Shown piece after piece: positions 1 through 9,234 of a stretch of 64,000 nucleotides of DNA. The position numbers were made by a program, and so were the translations under genes. The stretch lies in the NCBI GenBank assembly GCA_963749115.1, contig CAVVLP010000005.1:62001-126000 (forward strand). Reading direction: 5' to 3'. The notes under the pieces were generated by a model that ran no database searches, was not told the DNA's origin, and saw nothing but the letters and a program-made list of their open reading frames with translations. Each line of letters opens with the position of its first letter. Position 1 is the first letter of the stretch. The DNA comes from SZUA-36 sp963749115. GTDB taxonomy: Bacteria; Pseudomonadota; Gammaproteobacteria; Xanthomonadales; SZUA-36.

Positions 1-1200
1 GTTGGACCGCCGCACAGAAATCTGATCCTTATGCAATTGCCTGTTTCGTGTTTGCAATTGCGATGATCCCGGCCGGACGTTTGCAAGACAAAATTGGTCC
101 CCGTTGGGTCGCGACTATCGGCGGCGTGGCGGTCGCTCTCGGCTGCATCATTGCAGGGTTGGCCGGCTCCAGTTATATCGGGTTTGTCGTAGGTTTTGGC
201 CTGTTTGGCGGTATCGGTATCGGCTTTGGTTATGCGGCGGCGACACCGGCAGCGGTCAAGTGGTTTCCAGCTTCCCAGACCGGTATGATCGCCGGCCTGG
301 TGGTTGCCGGTTTTGGCCTGGCGTCTGTTTACATAGCCCCCACTGCACAGGCATTACTCGGAGCCTACGGTGTCTCCAAAACCATGATTATTTTCGGTAT
401 CGCATTCTTTCTGATCGTGGTGACCCTGGCACAGTTTCTGCGAAACCCGCCTGCCGGTTACGTACCGTTTGACGCCAAGGCTGATCAAAGACCCACCACG
501 ACCGCAGCAAGCAAACCCCCCGTGGAAATGGAATTGGCGCCAGATGATCCGAACCTCAAATTTCTGGATGCTCTGGACCATGTATGTGTTTGGTGCGGCG
601 GCTGGTTTAATGGTTATCGGTTCGGCGGCTAACATGTCCAAGGCAGCACTGGGGCCAGCGGCATTTGTTGCCGTTGCGGTCCTGGCCGTTGGTAACGCAG
701 GCGGCCGGGTGCTGGCCGGTGTTGTGTCGGACATCATTGGTCGTCAGTTAACCTTGTTCTTCGCATTCCTGATGCAGAGTGTGTTGGTGTTGATTCCCTT
801 GTTCTATGGTGACGACTCCATCGCTCTCCTGTTTGCAGTGCTGATGATCGGGGCCTGTTATGGCGCTAACCTCGCACTCTTCCCATCGGCTACCAAGGAT
901 CACTTTGGTCTGAAGTCATTTGGGCTGAATTATGGTGTGATGTTCACGGCCTGGGGTGTTGGTGGTCTTATTTTGCCGCGCATTGCCGGGATGGCTAAAG
1001 ACATCACCGGCAAGGAAGACCTGGCTTTCTACATTGCATCCGGCCTGATGGTTTGCGGAGCCCTGTTGGCCTTGATTAACCTGGCGATGACCCGGGGCAA
1101 ACTTAGCAAAAAACGGGGTCGGCGTGACAAAAACAGAAGGGACCATCCTGCCAAGGCATCATGTGGCCGGAACCTGAATGGATCTGAACAGGGTGTGTAA
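1..1200 (+). CDS. OFA-family MFS transporter (5'-truncated by window, frameshifted)
   Basis: Inner-membrane major facilitator of the oxalate/formate antiporter (OFA) group, probably exchanging or importing a small organic anion; the substrate cannot be read from sequence. The reading frame is already open at the window edge (WTAAQKSDPYA...) and runs through several hydrophobic helices with the loop motif GRLQDKIGPRW. It then breaks at the C6 run 516-521. From there the second frame continues with WNWRQMIRTSNFWMLW, the typical start of the second six-helix half, followed by GRVLAGVVSDIIGR. The two fragments join into one normal OFA protein, so one base was gained or lost in the homopolymer. 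The basic tail after about 1110 is unlike the family and may hide a second slip. Family call is firm; function is generic. Confidence 0.8.
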
Positions 1201-1243
1201 TGTCATTACGCACCCTGCGTGTCTTCTGGTTGGGTCGTCTATG

Positions 1244-2440
1244 CTAGATTTGCATACTGGCCAACTTCATTCTTGCTACCTGCTGATCAATCTCGTCCGG
1301 TACATGGTAAACGCCAGGTTCAAGCTTTTCATGAAACTCGACCAGGTAACGTGCGCTCAGGGCCTGCAGGGCAAAACTGGTATCCATGATTTCAGCGGGG
1401 TGGCCGTCGGCACAGGCGATATTGACGATATTGCCATCTCCGATAAGATACAACCATGCACCTGATGGGCATTTGTAACCATGCACCTTGTCTCGCATGG
1501 GTGCCTGTTCAACGGCGAGCGCCTGTAAAGCATCGACATTGATTTCATTTCGAAAGTGCCCGGCATTTGCAATGAGCACGCCATCTTTCATGGTCTCGAA
1601 ATGTATACGGTCGATGGTGTCGCGTACACCGGTAACGGTCAGAACGATATCCGCTTTTCGGCAGGCTTCGAGCAACGGCATCACCTGGTAGCCGTTCATC
1701 GCTGCATCGGCCGCCTTAACTGCATCCACTTCGCAGATAATGACCTTGGCACCCAGCCCGGCAGCCCGCAAGGCGCAACCACGGCCGCACCAGCCAAAAC
1801 CGACGATCGCGATGGTTTTACCGGCCAGTACCAGGTTGGTCGTGCGCATCAATGCGTCCCATACGGATTGACCGGTTCCATGCACGTTATCAAACAGGTA
1901 TTTGCAGCGTGCCTCATTGATCAGCATGACCGGGAAGTTGAGCTCGTTTGCCTGCGCCCGGTCCTTAGCCCGTAACACACCGGTGGTGGTTTCCTCGCAT
2001 GCGCCAAGTATGTCTGCTGACAATTCGCTGCGACTGCCATGTAGAAGTTCAACGATGTCGCCACCATCGTCTATCACCACGTGCGGGCGGATATCGAGTG
2101 CCATGCTCATGTAGCCTTCCATCTCATCCAGTGTTGCACCGTGCCGGGCATACACGTGCAAACCGAGGGCGTCCAGCGCTGCTACCACGTCATCTTTTGT
2201 CGAGCCCGGATTACTGCCGGTGACTGCAACGGACGCACCACCTGCGGCCAGAACCAATGCCAGGTAAGCGGTTTTTGCCTCAAGGTGCACGCACACCAGC
2301 ACACGTTTGCCAGCGAAGGGTTGCTGCTGCCGGAATTCGGTTTCAAGTTGCCGCAATATCGGCATATTGCGCCGAACCCAGTCGATTTTCTGTCGGCCCT
2401 CGGTGGCCTTTTCCGGTGAGGATACGATATTTGGATGCAT
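1244..2440 (-). CDS. ahcY: S-adenosylhomocysteine hydrolase, short archaeal/Thermotoga-like type
   Basis: Cytoplasmic NAD-dependent enzyme that splits S-adenosylhomocysteine (or S-inosylhomocysteine in some archaeal-type members) into homocysteine and the nucleoside, relieving product inhibition of methyltransferases. The 398-residue protein has the substrate-domain motif DDGGD near residue 124, the Rossmann fingerprint GFGWCGRG near residue 218 and the C-terminal HPAEIMDTSFALQALSARYL block. It is shorter than the usual proteobacterial enzyme (about 430-470 aa). GWCGRG instead of GDVGKG resembles archaeal and Thermotoga enzymes as I remember them. ATG at 2440 is the first start; no strong Shine-Dalgarno is visible. 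It is transcribed divergently from the MBL-fold gene. Molecular function is secure; substrate preference and origin by transfer are inference. Confidence 0.92.
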   Translation of the reverse strand: MHPNIVSSPEKATEGRQKIDWVRRNMPILRQLETEFRQQQPFAGKRVLVCVHLEAKTAYLALVLAAGGASVAVTGSNPGSTKDDVVAALDALGLHVYARHGATLDEMEGYMSMALDIRPHVVIDDGGDIVELLHGSRSELSADILGACEETTTGVLRAKDRAQANELNFPVMLINEARCKYLFDNVHGTGQSVWDALMRTTNLVLAGKTIAIVGFGWCGRGCALRAAGLGAKVIICEVDAVKAADAAMNGYQVMPLLEACRKADIVLTVTGVRDTIDRIHFETMKDGVLIANAGHFRNEINVDALQALAVEQAPMRDKVHGYKCPSGAWLYLIGDGNIVNIACADGHPAEIMDTSFALQALSARYLVEFHEKLEPGVYHVPDEIDQQVARMKLASMQI

Positions 2441-2632
2441 GTTTTGTGTGTCACTTAGTGATCATGAATACAATTATGCCCGTCGAACACAAGGCCGGTC
2501 TACAAAGCTGTCGGCGTGGAGCCTTGATCCAGGTCAATCTTGCCGTGTCATTGATCGAATAGTATTGATTTGCTTCTATCCTGTTTTTACAGGATATTGT
2601 AAACGCAGATCCACCGTTCGGAGGAATGTCTC

Positions 2633-4030
2633 GTGACCATAAATATTCAGTTCTTTGGTGCTGCCGGTGAGGTGACCGGTTCCTGTCACATGGTCACAGT
2701 GGGTACGCAGCGCCTGCTGCTGGATTGTGGTTTGATCCAGGGTGGGCACAAGGACGAAGACCGGAACCAGCATCCATTTCCCTTTGATCCCGGAAGCATT
2801 GATGCCGTGGTGTTGAGTCACGCCCATATTGATCACTCGGGGCGACTGCCATTATTGGTCAAGAGAGGCTTTCGCGGCCCCGTCTATACGCACCGGGCAT
2901 GCCGTGATCTGTGCCGGGTCATGTTAAAAGATGCAGGCTTTCTCAGTGAAAAAGATGCCGAGTGGGAAAACCGGAAACGAGAGCGAAAGGGCCTTGAGCG
3001 AATAGATCCGCTGTTTACCGTGGAAGATGCCAAAGTCGCTATGCGCCATTTCAAGGGTCTGATTTACGGAAAAAAACAGAAAATCCTGCCCGGTGTGACT
3101 TTGCGTCTTTCCGACGCTGGTCACATCCTCGGCTCATCGATAATGGAACTGTGGCTGGATGATGGAAGTAAAACCCGGAAACTGGTTTTTAGTGGTGATT
3201 TGGGTAGATATGGTATGCCGGTATTAGAAGATCCCACATCAATCCGCAAGGCAGATCGAGTACTGATGGAAAGCACCTACGGTGATCGTTTACACCGGTC
3301 ATGGGAGGATTCCATTCGTGAATTTCATGATGTTCTGAACAATGCCACTTCGGGTAAGGGCAATATCTTGATTCCCGCCTTTGCGGTGGGACGTACCCAG
3401 GAAATTCTTTACCTGATGGCGCAGAATTTTGAAGAGTGGAATCTGGATCGATGGCTTATCTTTCTGGATAGCCCGATGGCTATCGAAGCTACCCGGATTT
3501 TTACGCAAAACACCGATCTGTTCGATACCGAAGCGACTGATCTGTGGCGTGAAAACAATAAAAAGCCACTGCTACCCAACCTGCAAATATCACGAACCCC
3601 CGGGCAATCGATGGCGATCAACCAGGTTCGCAGGGGTGCGATTATCATCGCCGGTAGCGGAATGTGTACCGGTGGTCGAATCAGGCATCATCTCAAGCAC
3701 AATATCTGGCGCAGGGAATGTCAACTTGTTATTACCGGTTTCCAGGCAAGGGGTACAACGGGTCGCGCCCTGGTAGACGGAGCACGCCATATTCGTCTGT
3801 GGGGTGAGGAGATTCGTGTCGCGGCCACCGTACACACCATCGGCGGCCTGTCTGCCCATGCAGATCAAAAGGCATTGAAGAACTGGTACGCCAATTTTGA
3901 AGGACGGCCACCGGTCACACTGGTACATGGAGAGGAACGGGCGATTACAGGCCTGTCAAATTGTCTGCGTGAAGAATTCTCTGCACCGGTACATGTAGCA
4001 AAGCCAGGCGAGTTGCTTGAATTGGCTTGA
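2633..4030 (+). CDS. MBL-fold beta-CASP RNA-processing exonuclease
   Basis: Metallo-beta-lactamase fold hydrolase of the beta-CASP group (relatives of CPSF73/YSH1), predicted to act on RNA in the cytoplasm with two zinc ions. The 465 residues show GAAGEVTGSCHMV at the N-terminus, the zinc motif HAHIDH near residue 63, the beta-CASP segment GSGMCTGGRIRHHL in the middle, and SAHADQ plus VHGEE near the C-terminus, so all expected motifs are intact and the length is normal. The start is GTG at 2633, chosen because GGAGG (2620-2624) lies eight bases upstream. The thpR gene follows immediately, and the pairing of two RNA-end enzymes suggests a shared transcript. The physiological RNA substrate is unknown. 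Confidence 0.9.
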   Translation: MTINIQFFGAAGEVTGSCHMVTVGTQRLLLDCGLIQGGHKDEDRNQHPFPFDPGSIDAVVLSHAHIDHSGRLPLLVKRGFRGPVYTHRACRDLCRVMLKDAGFLSEKDAEWENRKRERKGLERIDPLFTVEDAKVAMRHFKGLIYGKKQKILPGVTLRLSDAGHILGSSIMELWLDDGSKTRKLVFSGDLGRYGMPVLEDPTSIRKADRVLMESTYGDRLHRSWEDSIREFHDVLNNATSGKGNILIPAFAVGRTQEILYLMAQNFEEWNLDRWLIFLDSPMAIEATRIFTQNTDLFDTEATDLWRENNKKPLLPNLQISRTPGQSMAINQVRRGAIIIAGSGMCTGGRIRHHLKHNIWRRECQLVITGFQARGTTGRALVDGARHIRLWGEEIRVAATVHTIGGLSAHADQKALKNWYANFEGRPPVTLVHGEERAITGLSNCLREEFSAPVHVAKPGELLELA

Positions 4031-4031
4031 C

Positions 4032-4577
4032 GTGCATAGGGTATTCATTGGTATCCCTGTCGATAATCCGGCCCAGCAGCAAATAAACCGATTACTGAAG
4101 CCAATTAAAAGCTCAATCACGAACGTGCGCTGGGTGCCGGAGCACAACCGGCACTTGACCCTCGCTTTTTTGGGTAACAGACCAGCAAGTGTGATTGAAA
4201 ATTTAACCCGGAAAATGGATCAGGCCTATCAACAGGAATCCATCTTCAATACAGGGTCTTCAAGCTTGAGTCGTTTTCCGGGGTCAAGCGGTCACATCAT
4301 AGCGTTGGTCTTCAAGGTTGATGAGGGCCTGGCCCATCTGTTTCAAGTCACGCAAGAGTTTCTCATGGAAAACGGCTTTGATTACAATCGCACACAGTTC
4401 AGGCCACATATCACCCTGGGGAGAATCAGAAAAACCTCGCGATTGAAAACAAATCTCAACCAGCAAACAGATATCAGCCTGCAAGTTGGCAAAATTACCT
4501 TTTATCAAAGTACACTCACCCAGGCTGGGAGCATTTACCTTGCTTTAAAGGAAACAGCGCTTGTTAAATCTGGGTGA
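4032..4577 (+). CDS. thpR: RNA 2',3'-cyclic phosphodiesterase ThpR (LigT)
   Basis: Small cytoplasmic 2H phosphoesterase that opens 2',3'-cyclic phosphate ends of RNA. Both catalytic HxTx motifs are visible: HLTLAF near residue 43 and HITLGR near residue 125. Length, about 181 residues, is typical. An in-frame TTG at 4017 lies inside the preceding gene; I prefer GTG at 4032 because it gives the standard MHRVFIGIP beginning and follows the upstream stop (4028-4030) by one base. The gene is translationally close to the beta-CASP nuclease, consistent with an RNA-end-processing pair. The family is clear; the in vivo substrate in bacteria is not settled. Confidence 0.88.
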   Translation: MHRVFIGIPVDNPAQQQINRLLKPIKSSITNVRWVPEHNRHLTLAFLGNRPASVIENLTRKMDQAYQQESIFNTGSSSLSRFPGSSGHIIALVFKVDEGLAHLFQVTQEFLMENGFDYNRTQFRPHITLGRIRKTSRLKTNLNQQTDISLQVGKITFYQSTLTQAGSIYLALKETALVKSG

Positions 4578-4623
4578 ATATCCGTGGAAATCGCCACCGA
4601 CCCGAACCTGAAGAGCAGTGGGA

Positions 4624-5229
4624 ATGAATGAATTATTAATCATGATTGGCGTTACGGTTGGTGCTTTCATCGGTACCAATCTCGATAACCTGTTACTGCT
4701 CGCAACGATGTACTCACGTTATTTCAGACACCCCTGGACGGTCACTGCGGGCTATTTTGTCGGTATGAACCTGATAGCGGCTATAACAATCGCTGTTGGG
4801 GAGCTTGGTGAATTCATACCCCTTGCTTATCTGGGTTTGCTCGGTGTGATACCGATGATGATGGGTGTCCTTGCTCTATGGAAACTGTTTCGGAACTCGC
4901 AAACCGAAGAGGTTGACAGCGCTTTTACCAGCAACTCCGGTCTCGCGATTTTTTTTGCATTGATCGCAATTCAGCTAAGTAACGGTATGGACACGATCAT
5001 CACTTTCTCTGCATTATATGCAGACTCTTCGGATCACTCGGATTACATAGTTGCACCAACATTTTTTGCGATGGTCGGCATTTTTTCCTGGATGGCATAT
5101 TATTCAGTTAAACACCCCAAGCTGAGCCATTTTCTTACTCGCTACGGTCAGTATGTCACGCCGTTTATACTTATTTTTGTTGGCTTCTATATCTTAAGCA
5201 ACACCGCCTCTGACATGGTGCCTGGTTAA
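4624..5229 (+). CDS. CadD-like cadmium resistance/LysE-superfamily transporter
   Basis: Integral inner-membrane protein of about 201 residues with five or six predicted helices. The N-terminal GAFIGTNLDNLLLLATMYS segment (Asn-Leu-Asp-Asn) and the mid-protein NGMDTIITFSALYA segment match the CadD cadmium resistance family in the LysE exporter superfamily. It probably exports a cation or small molecule. ATG 4624 is preferred over the in-frame GTG at 4618 because it gives the usual MNELL start, but neither has a convincing ribosome site. Neighbouring genes are unrelated housekeeping functions, so context does not fix the substrate; cadmium is a family-level guess. Confidence 0.75.
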   Translation: MNELLIMIGVTVGAFIGTNLDNLLLLATMYSRYFRHPWTVTAGYFVGMNLIAAITIAVGELGEFIPLAYLGLLGVIPMMMGVLALWKLFRNSQTEEVDSAFTSNSGLAIFFALIAIQLSNGMDTIITFSALYADSSDHSDYIVAPTFFAMVGIFSWMAYYSVKHPKLSHFLTRYGQYVTPFILIFVGFYILSNTASDMVPG

Positions 5230-5266
5230 AGCGGGCTTTATAGCGTTGATTCGCAGGAGTAAATAT

Positions 5267-5782
5267 ATGTCAAAAATACTATATCTGGTCCGCCATGCTA
5301 AATCCTCCTGGAAAGACGCCTCTCTGGCCGACAGGGACAGACCGCTAAACAAACGCGGTCGCCGCAGTGCACCGGACATGGGTAAGCGCCTGGCAGTAGA
5401 AGGCCATCAACCGGAGTTGATCATATCAAGTCCGGCCAGACGTGCATTTTCAACCGCAACGAAAATCGCAAAGGAGCTGGCCTATGACGAGTCGGAGATC
5501 GTTACAGATGAGAGTCTGTATTTTTCGGGTATACGCAGCATGGTAAACCTGCTGGAAGGGCTGGACGACTGCTACCAAAAAGTGATGATCGTCGGGCACA
5601 ATCCCGCCATGACCAGCCTGCTGAATATTTTATGTGACAGCTCAGTTCACAATATGCCAACCTGCGCGATTGCAGTGATCGACTTTGACATGGCGTGTTG
5701 GTCCGAGATGAGCGAGACTGGTGGTACTCTGCAGTCTTATGACTTCCCAAAAAATCGGGAAGTTTCACAGATTGATGTCTAA
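5267..5782 (+). CDS. sixA: SixA-like phosphohistidine phosphatase
   Basis: Cytoplasmic histidine phosphatase of the phosphoglycerate-mutase fold, in the SixA subgroup that dephosphorylates phosphohistidine in signalling or PTS proteins. The catalytic LVRHAKSSWKD (RHxK instead of RHG) is at residues 6-16, the second arginine in SSPARRAFSTA near residue 55, and the second histidine in VGHNPAM near residue 104. Length, 171 residues, is normal. ATG 5267 is chosen because AGGAG at 5255-5259 is ideally placed. The small membrane-protein gene follows after a few bases, so the two are probably cotranscribed. The true substrate is not deducible. Confidence 0.83.
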   Translation: MSKILYLVRHAKSSWKDASLADRDRPLNKRGRRSAPDMGKRLAVEGHQPELIISSPARRAFSTATKIAKELAYDESEIVTDESLYFSGIRSMVNLLEGLDDCYQKVMIVGHNPAMTSLLNILCDSSVHNMPTCAIAVIDFDMACWSEMSETGGTLQSYDFPKNREVSQIDV

Positions 5783-5794
5783 GGGCGTGTGGAT

Positions 5795-6151
5795 ATGATC
5801 TTTATTCGTCTGTTACCCGTATTGATCAGCTTCCTGTTAATGGCAGCCCACTTTGTCCGTGCCGGTCAGACGGGAATTGCTTTTGTACTTTTGGCTTTTC
5901 TGCTACTTCTGACACTCAGAAAAGCCTGGGTGCCCCGGTTCATGCAACTGATATTGTTACTCGGTGCTGTTGAATGGGTTCGCACGCTGATTTCTGTTGC
6001 GTTGATGCGGATCGAATTCGATATGCCATGGATGCGGATGGCCATTATCCTGGGAGCAGTGGCGGTGTTCACGGCGCTATCCTGCCTGGTTTTCTGGAAC
6101 AAAGCATTGCGGGACAGGTTTCAATACTTGAGGCATGCAAATCCGGGTTGA
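5795..6151 (+). CDS. Small four-helix membrane protein, unknown function
   Basis: A protein of about 118 residues, almost entirely hydrophobic, with four likely transmembrane helices: LLPVLISFLLMAAHFV, TGIAFVLLAFLLLLTL, a segment around MQLILLLGAVEWVRTLI, and MAIILGAVAVFTALSCLVFW. The C-terminus is short and basic. I do not recognise a functional family. It lies 12 bases after the sixA-like gene (or six if GTG 5789 is used), which implies cotranscription. No catalytic motif is visible. Confidence 0.65.
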   Translation: MIFIRLLPVLISFLLMAAHFVRAGQTGIAFVLLAFLLLLTLRKAWVPRFMQLILLLGAVEWVRTLISVALMRIEFDMPWMRMAIILGAVAVFTALSCLVFWNKALRDRFQYLRHANPG

Positions 6152-6292
6152 CAGGATTTGTCATCTGATATTTTTTGCAGAAACGGACACGGGAATGTAA
6201 AGAAAATCTGCTGATCGTTCAGGGAAAAGTCAGGTTAATGAGGTAGAATGTAGCTGACAGATATTGTTACGCCAAACACGGGAGAACTAATC

Positions 6293-6619
6293 ATGTTGAC
6301 TGGAAAAACAATAATCGCTGCCACAATTGGCTCACTGGTACTTGCGCTGATGGTCGGCAATGTCCAGGCCAAAGGCAATATAGAAAATGGTGCGGATCTA
6401 ACCTCCGACTGTATCGAATGTCACGGCATGGATGGCAAAGGTAATTTTGAATCACCTCCTATTGCCGGTCTTAAAGCAAGCTATATCCTTAAGAAACTCA
6501 GGGGCTTTAATAGTGGCAAGACCAAGTCCGTTGACGGAATCATGCACACGTACACCGAAGACCTGTCTGATCAGGATTTACAGGATCTGGCAGCTTATTG
6601 GGCATCACGAAAGAAGTAA
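6293..6619 (+). CDS. Small monohaem class I cytochrome c
   Basis: Periplasmic electron carrier of 108 residues. A Sec signal peptide covers about residues 1-26 (cleavage near VQA-KG). One haem motif, CIECH, is at 40-44, a Met likely to be the distal ligand occurs in GIMHTYTEDL near residue 82, and the C-terminal helix LQDLAAYWASRKK is typical of cytochrome c553/c5-type folds. A good ribosome site (GGGAG) precedes ATG 6293. It is a single-gene transcription unit closed by a strong terminator, and sits at the edge of the cytochrome-rich region, so it may be a soluble shuttle for the larger cytochromes. Confidence 0.9.
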   Translation: MLTGKTIIAATIGSLVLALMVGNVQAKGNIENGADLTSDCIECHGMDGKGNFESPPIAGLKASYILKKLRGFNSGKTKSVDGIMHTYTEDLSDQDLQDLAAYWASRKK

Positions 6620-6643
6620 ATAAACGAACCTCACACTATAAAG

Positions 6644-6670
6644 CGCTACTCTTTCGGAGTAGCGTTTTTT
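6644..6670 (+). terminator. Rho-independent terminator of the small cytochrome c gene
   Basis: Perfect 8-bp stem CGCTACTC (6644-6651) / GAGTAGCG (6657-6664) with a 5-nt loop, followed at once by six T residues (6665-6670). It lies 25 bases after the cytochrome stop codon. Confidence 0.9.
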
Positions 6671-7018
6671 CCTTTCCTGGTAACCGGTCCAGTAATTCTT
6701 ACCCGGCATTCCTCATATAAATAAAAAACTGTTTTTTCTGATCAGGCTTGCCAGGGTCAGGGATAGCACGGGTGATTGGGCATTGAATGGATTTCACCCA
6801 TGCTAGCCAAGTATTGGTTTGTTAAATTAATCGCTTCAAATCAAACGCGAAACTCTTTGGCACACGGGCACATCGTTAGGCATATAGTCATGGATTCTGT
6901 ATGATAATTGAGCAACGCAAGGTGTTTTAGAAGATGTTTTTACTTTACCAATAGGGAAGGCCAGTCGCTAAGCTGATCAAAAGACGTATTGTTCTAAACG
7001 TTAACCCAGGTTGTGCCA
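6671..7018. other. Intergenic region without recognisable gene
   Basis: About 350 bases between the terminator and the next cytochrome gene. I see no open frame with a ribosome site, no RNA gene and no convincing dyad operator. It presumably contains the promoter of the downstream cytochrome, but no hexamer pair stands out. Confidence 0.5.
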
Positions 7019-8292
7019 ATGAATATACCAATACATATACTGGCAGTAGTTCTGCTGTTTTTACTGACTCCATCAGCAGGCAATACCCAGGGATCAATTG
7101 CGGTCCGGGCAGTTGGGGATACTGAGCGCAAGGCTCTTTTCCCATCACGGGAAGTGATCGAGTTTGGCCGGACTGCCGCACAAGCCAATTGCGCCGGTTG
7201 TCATGGTATGGATGGCCTCAGCGATGCTGAAGGAAAACCCCAGTTGGCGGGACAGCGCACGGTTTATCTCTACCGTGTATTGAAAGCTTTCCGGTCGGGT
7301 GAACGCAAAGATGAGTCGAAAAACCACAATGCCTTTCTGAACGACGAGGCAATACTTTCAACGGCTGTTTACTATGCCAGTTTGACACCGGCGCAAATCG
7401 TGAAGCGTGCCGATGCGGTTGAATGCGGTTGAAGCAGCCGAATCTGCCGGGACCGGCGAACCGCTTCAAGTTGCAGTTGATGACCCTTTCTTCAATATCA
7501 GGCCTTCTATGAAGAAGTGCGTCAAATGCCATGGCGAATCAGGTCAGGCCTCAGGTTCGGGTATGCCCAGCCTGACCGCACAGGATCCCGATTATTTCGT
7601 GACCTCCATGATGGCCTATGTCGACGGTGGCCGCAGTCACACCCTGATGAAGAGACTGGTGGGTGATCTGGATGAGGCCACCATAAAGGAAATGGGTGTG
7701 TTCTACGCCGTGCAGGAGCCACTACAGACCGAAACCCAGGGTGAGGGTGATATCAATGTCGGGCGTCGTCTATCTGAAGACTGCGAGTCCTGTCACGGGG
7801 TTGATGGTAATGCAAAAAACCCCGGTATGCCAACCCTCGCAGGACAGGATGCAAAGTACTTCATCAAGGCCATGAAACACTACAAGGATGGCACACGTAA
7901 ACATCAAAAAATGTTTGAAGCAGTGGAGGGCATAAGCGAACAGGAAATGATTGATCTGGCCACTTATTACGCCGCTGAAGAGCCACGTCGCAGGGATGTA
8001 CGCATGCCATTAAAGAGTACCGAGTGGATAACGCGCTGCGAACGCTGTCACGGTATCGATGGCAACAGCAGCGACCCTCGCTTCCCGATGCTTGCCGGAC
8101 AGGACGAAACCTATCTGCGAAATGCTTTAAAAGCTTATGCCAACGGGGCACGTGAGAACACAACGATGTATGCAATGGCCGCGCCATTGAGTACGATGGA
8201 TATTGAACGTATCGGCGCTTACTTTGCCTCACAGCAGCCAAAAGCTGTTGTATATATGTCTGTGCCATGCGGGGATGACCGGAGTAATATGA
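7019..8292 (+). CDS. Tandem four-domain cytochrome c (frameshifted by a 10-bp duplication)
   Basis: Periplasmic cytochrome built from four tandem c4/c553-like domains, each with one haem: CAGCH near residue 59, then CVKCH, CESCH and CERCH. Each domain repeats the pattern CxxCHGxxG...P.LAGQ...Y...M..Y..G.R. It follows a signal peptide (MNIPIHILAVVLLFLLTPSAG). Translation breaks at a perfect tandem copy of TGCGGTTGAA (7414-7423 and 7424-7433); removing one copy restores VKRADAVEAAESAG. At the 3' end the frame runs open into the next gene. A one-base slip at the A4 run 8240-8243 would instead give a TGA at 8290-8292 overlapping the next ATG, my preferred end. A paralogue is encoded at 13948-15048. 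Electron-carrier role is clear; redox partners are unknown. Confidence 0.8.
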
Positions 8293-9064
8293 ACACGCAA
8301 CCCATTCATCGCCTTTACCGGCATTTTCAGGAACTGCCTGTCAGTATGCGGGTTCTTTTTACAGGAACCTTGCTGGCGATCGGTATGGGTTACCTGTTCG
8401 CCCTGGTTTATGTTTATACATCCGATGCCGGCAGGGATGGCAAGCCCGGCTTATCGGTTGACGATATTATTATCTCTTATAGTGGCTCATCCGAGGGCAC
8501 CAAGATTGAATCTGCCCTGCAGGGACCGATGTCTGCCATGGTATCCGAGGGTGATCGTACACAAATTGTAAGCTGGGTAAGAAGCGGTGCGGCCAAGGCC
8601 GATTACGAAACAACAATCCAGCCCATCATCGCGGGCAATTGCCTCGACTGTCATGATGGCAGCAATCCGCATTTATCAAACCTCGATGGTTTCGACAATA
8701 TGCAAACCGTCGTTGCCCAGGATACCGGAACCGACCTGCACACACTGGTGCGTGTTTCCCATATCCACCTGTTTGGAATGACGTTTATCTTTTTTATCCT
8801 CGGTTTTATTTTCAGTCACTCCTGGGTTCGGCCAGTCTGGTTTAAAAGCGTGGTCATGTTTTTGCCATTCGCTGTGTATCGCAGCCGATGTCAGTTCATG
8901 GTATTTCACCAAGCTTTACCACGGCTTTGCGTGGGTGGTGCTGATATGCAGGCGGCTTGATGGCCTTGAGCTTCGCCATCATGTGGATTACTTCCATGTA
9001 CCAGATGTGGTTCTACAGGGTCCCGGAACAAGTGACCGGAAGACAGGAAAACCTGGTGGATTGA
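8289..9064 (+). CDS. Membrane-anchored monohaem cytochrome, commonly mis-named elongation factor-1 alpha (frameshifted)
   Basis: Membrane protein of about 255 residues with an N-terminal helix (VLFTGTLLAIGMGYLFALVYVY), a periplasmic domain bearing one CLDCH haem motif followed by DGSNPHLSNLDGF, and further helices beginning at HIHLFGMTFIFFILGFIFSH. I recall similar proteins in sulfur-oxidising gammaproteobacteria filed under the wrong name elongation factor-1 alpha; there is nothing translational in it. ATG 8289 has GGAG five bases upstream. The C-terminus is broken twice, near 8876 and near 8948. Reading across the breaks gives ...SSWYFTKLYHGFAWVVLI... and ...SMYQMWFYRVPEQ..., ending at TGA 9062-9064. 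It is coupled to the preceding cytochrome. Function unknown, probably electron transfer to or from the quinone pool. Confidence 0.72.
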
Positions 9065-9132
9065 GCCTGGGAAGCCCTTAAACACAACATAGATCAGCTA
9101 AACCGGTAAATTCTGATTTATGTTTGTTAAGA

Positions 9133-9146
9133 TTGACATACATCAC
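9133..9146. promoter_or_regulatory. FNR/CRP-type dyad upstream of the NrfJ-like gene
   Basis: TTGACATACATCAC fits the TTGA-N6-TCA core of FNR/FixK/DNR sites, 89 bases before the ATG of the downstream gene. No clear -10 element lies at the expected distance, so this is weaker than the sites before frdA and the 25572 gene. Confidence 0.45.
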
Positions 9147-9234
9147 ACCGTTTAACTTGATTAATCATTAGCCTGCACATAAATCTTGGCCCTGCTGGGT
9201 CTTTCATCAAAAACAGTAACAACGGAGACTCATC

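Noticed and set aside
354..737. Open frame on the minus strand opposite the MFS gene
   Set aside because: Low-complexity translation, no ribosome site, and it is a shadow of the conserved transporter frame.
1556..1975. Open frame on the plus strand inside the S-adenosylhomocysteine hydrolase gene
   Set aside because: The opposite strand encodes a well-conserved enzyme over its whole length; this frame has no family features.
8289..9064. Elongation factor-1 alpha
   Set aside because: Such proteins carry this name in databases by error, as I recall; the sequence has membrane helices and a haem motif but no GTPase motifs.
9157..9168. TTGATTAATCAT palindrome upstream of the NrfJ-like gene
   Set aside because: The half-sites are separated by two bases, not the four an FNR site needs.
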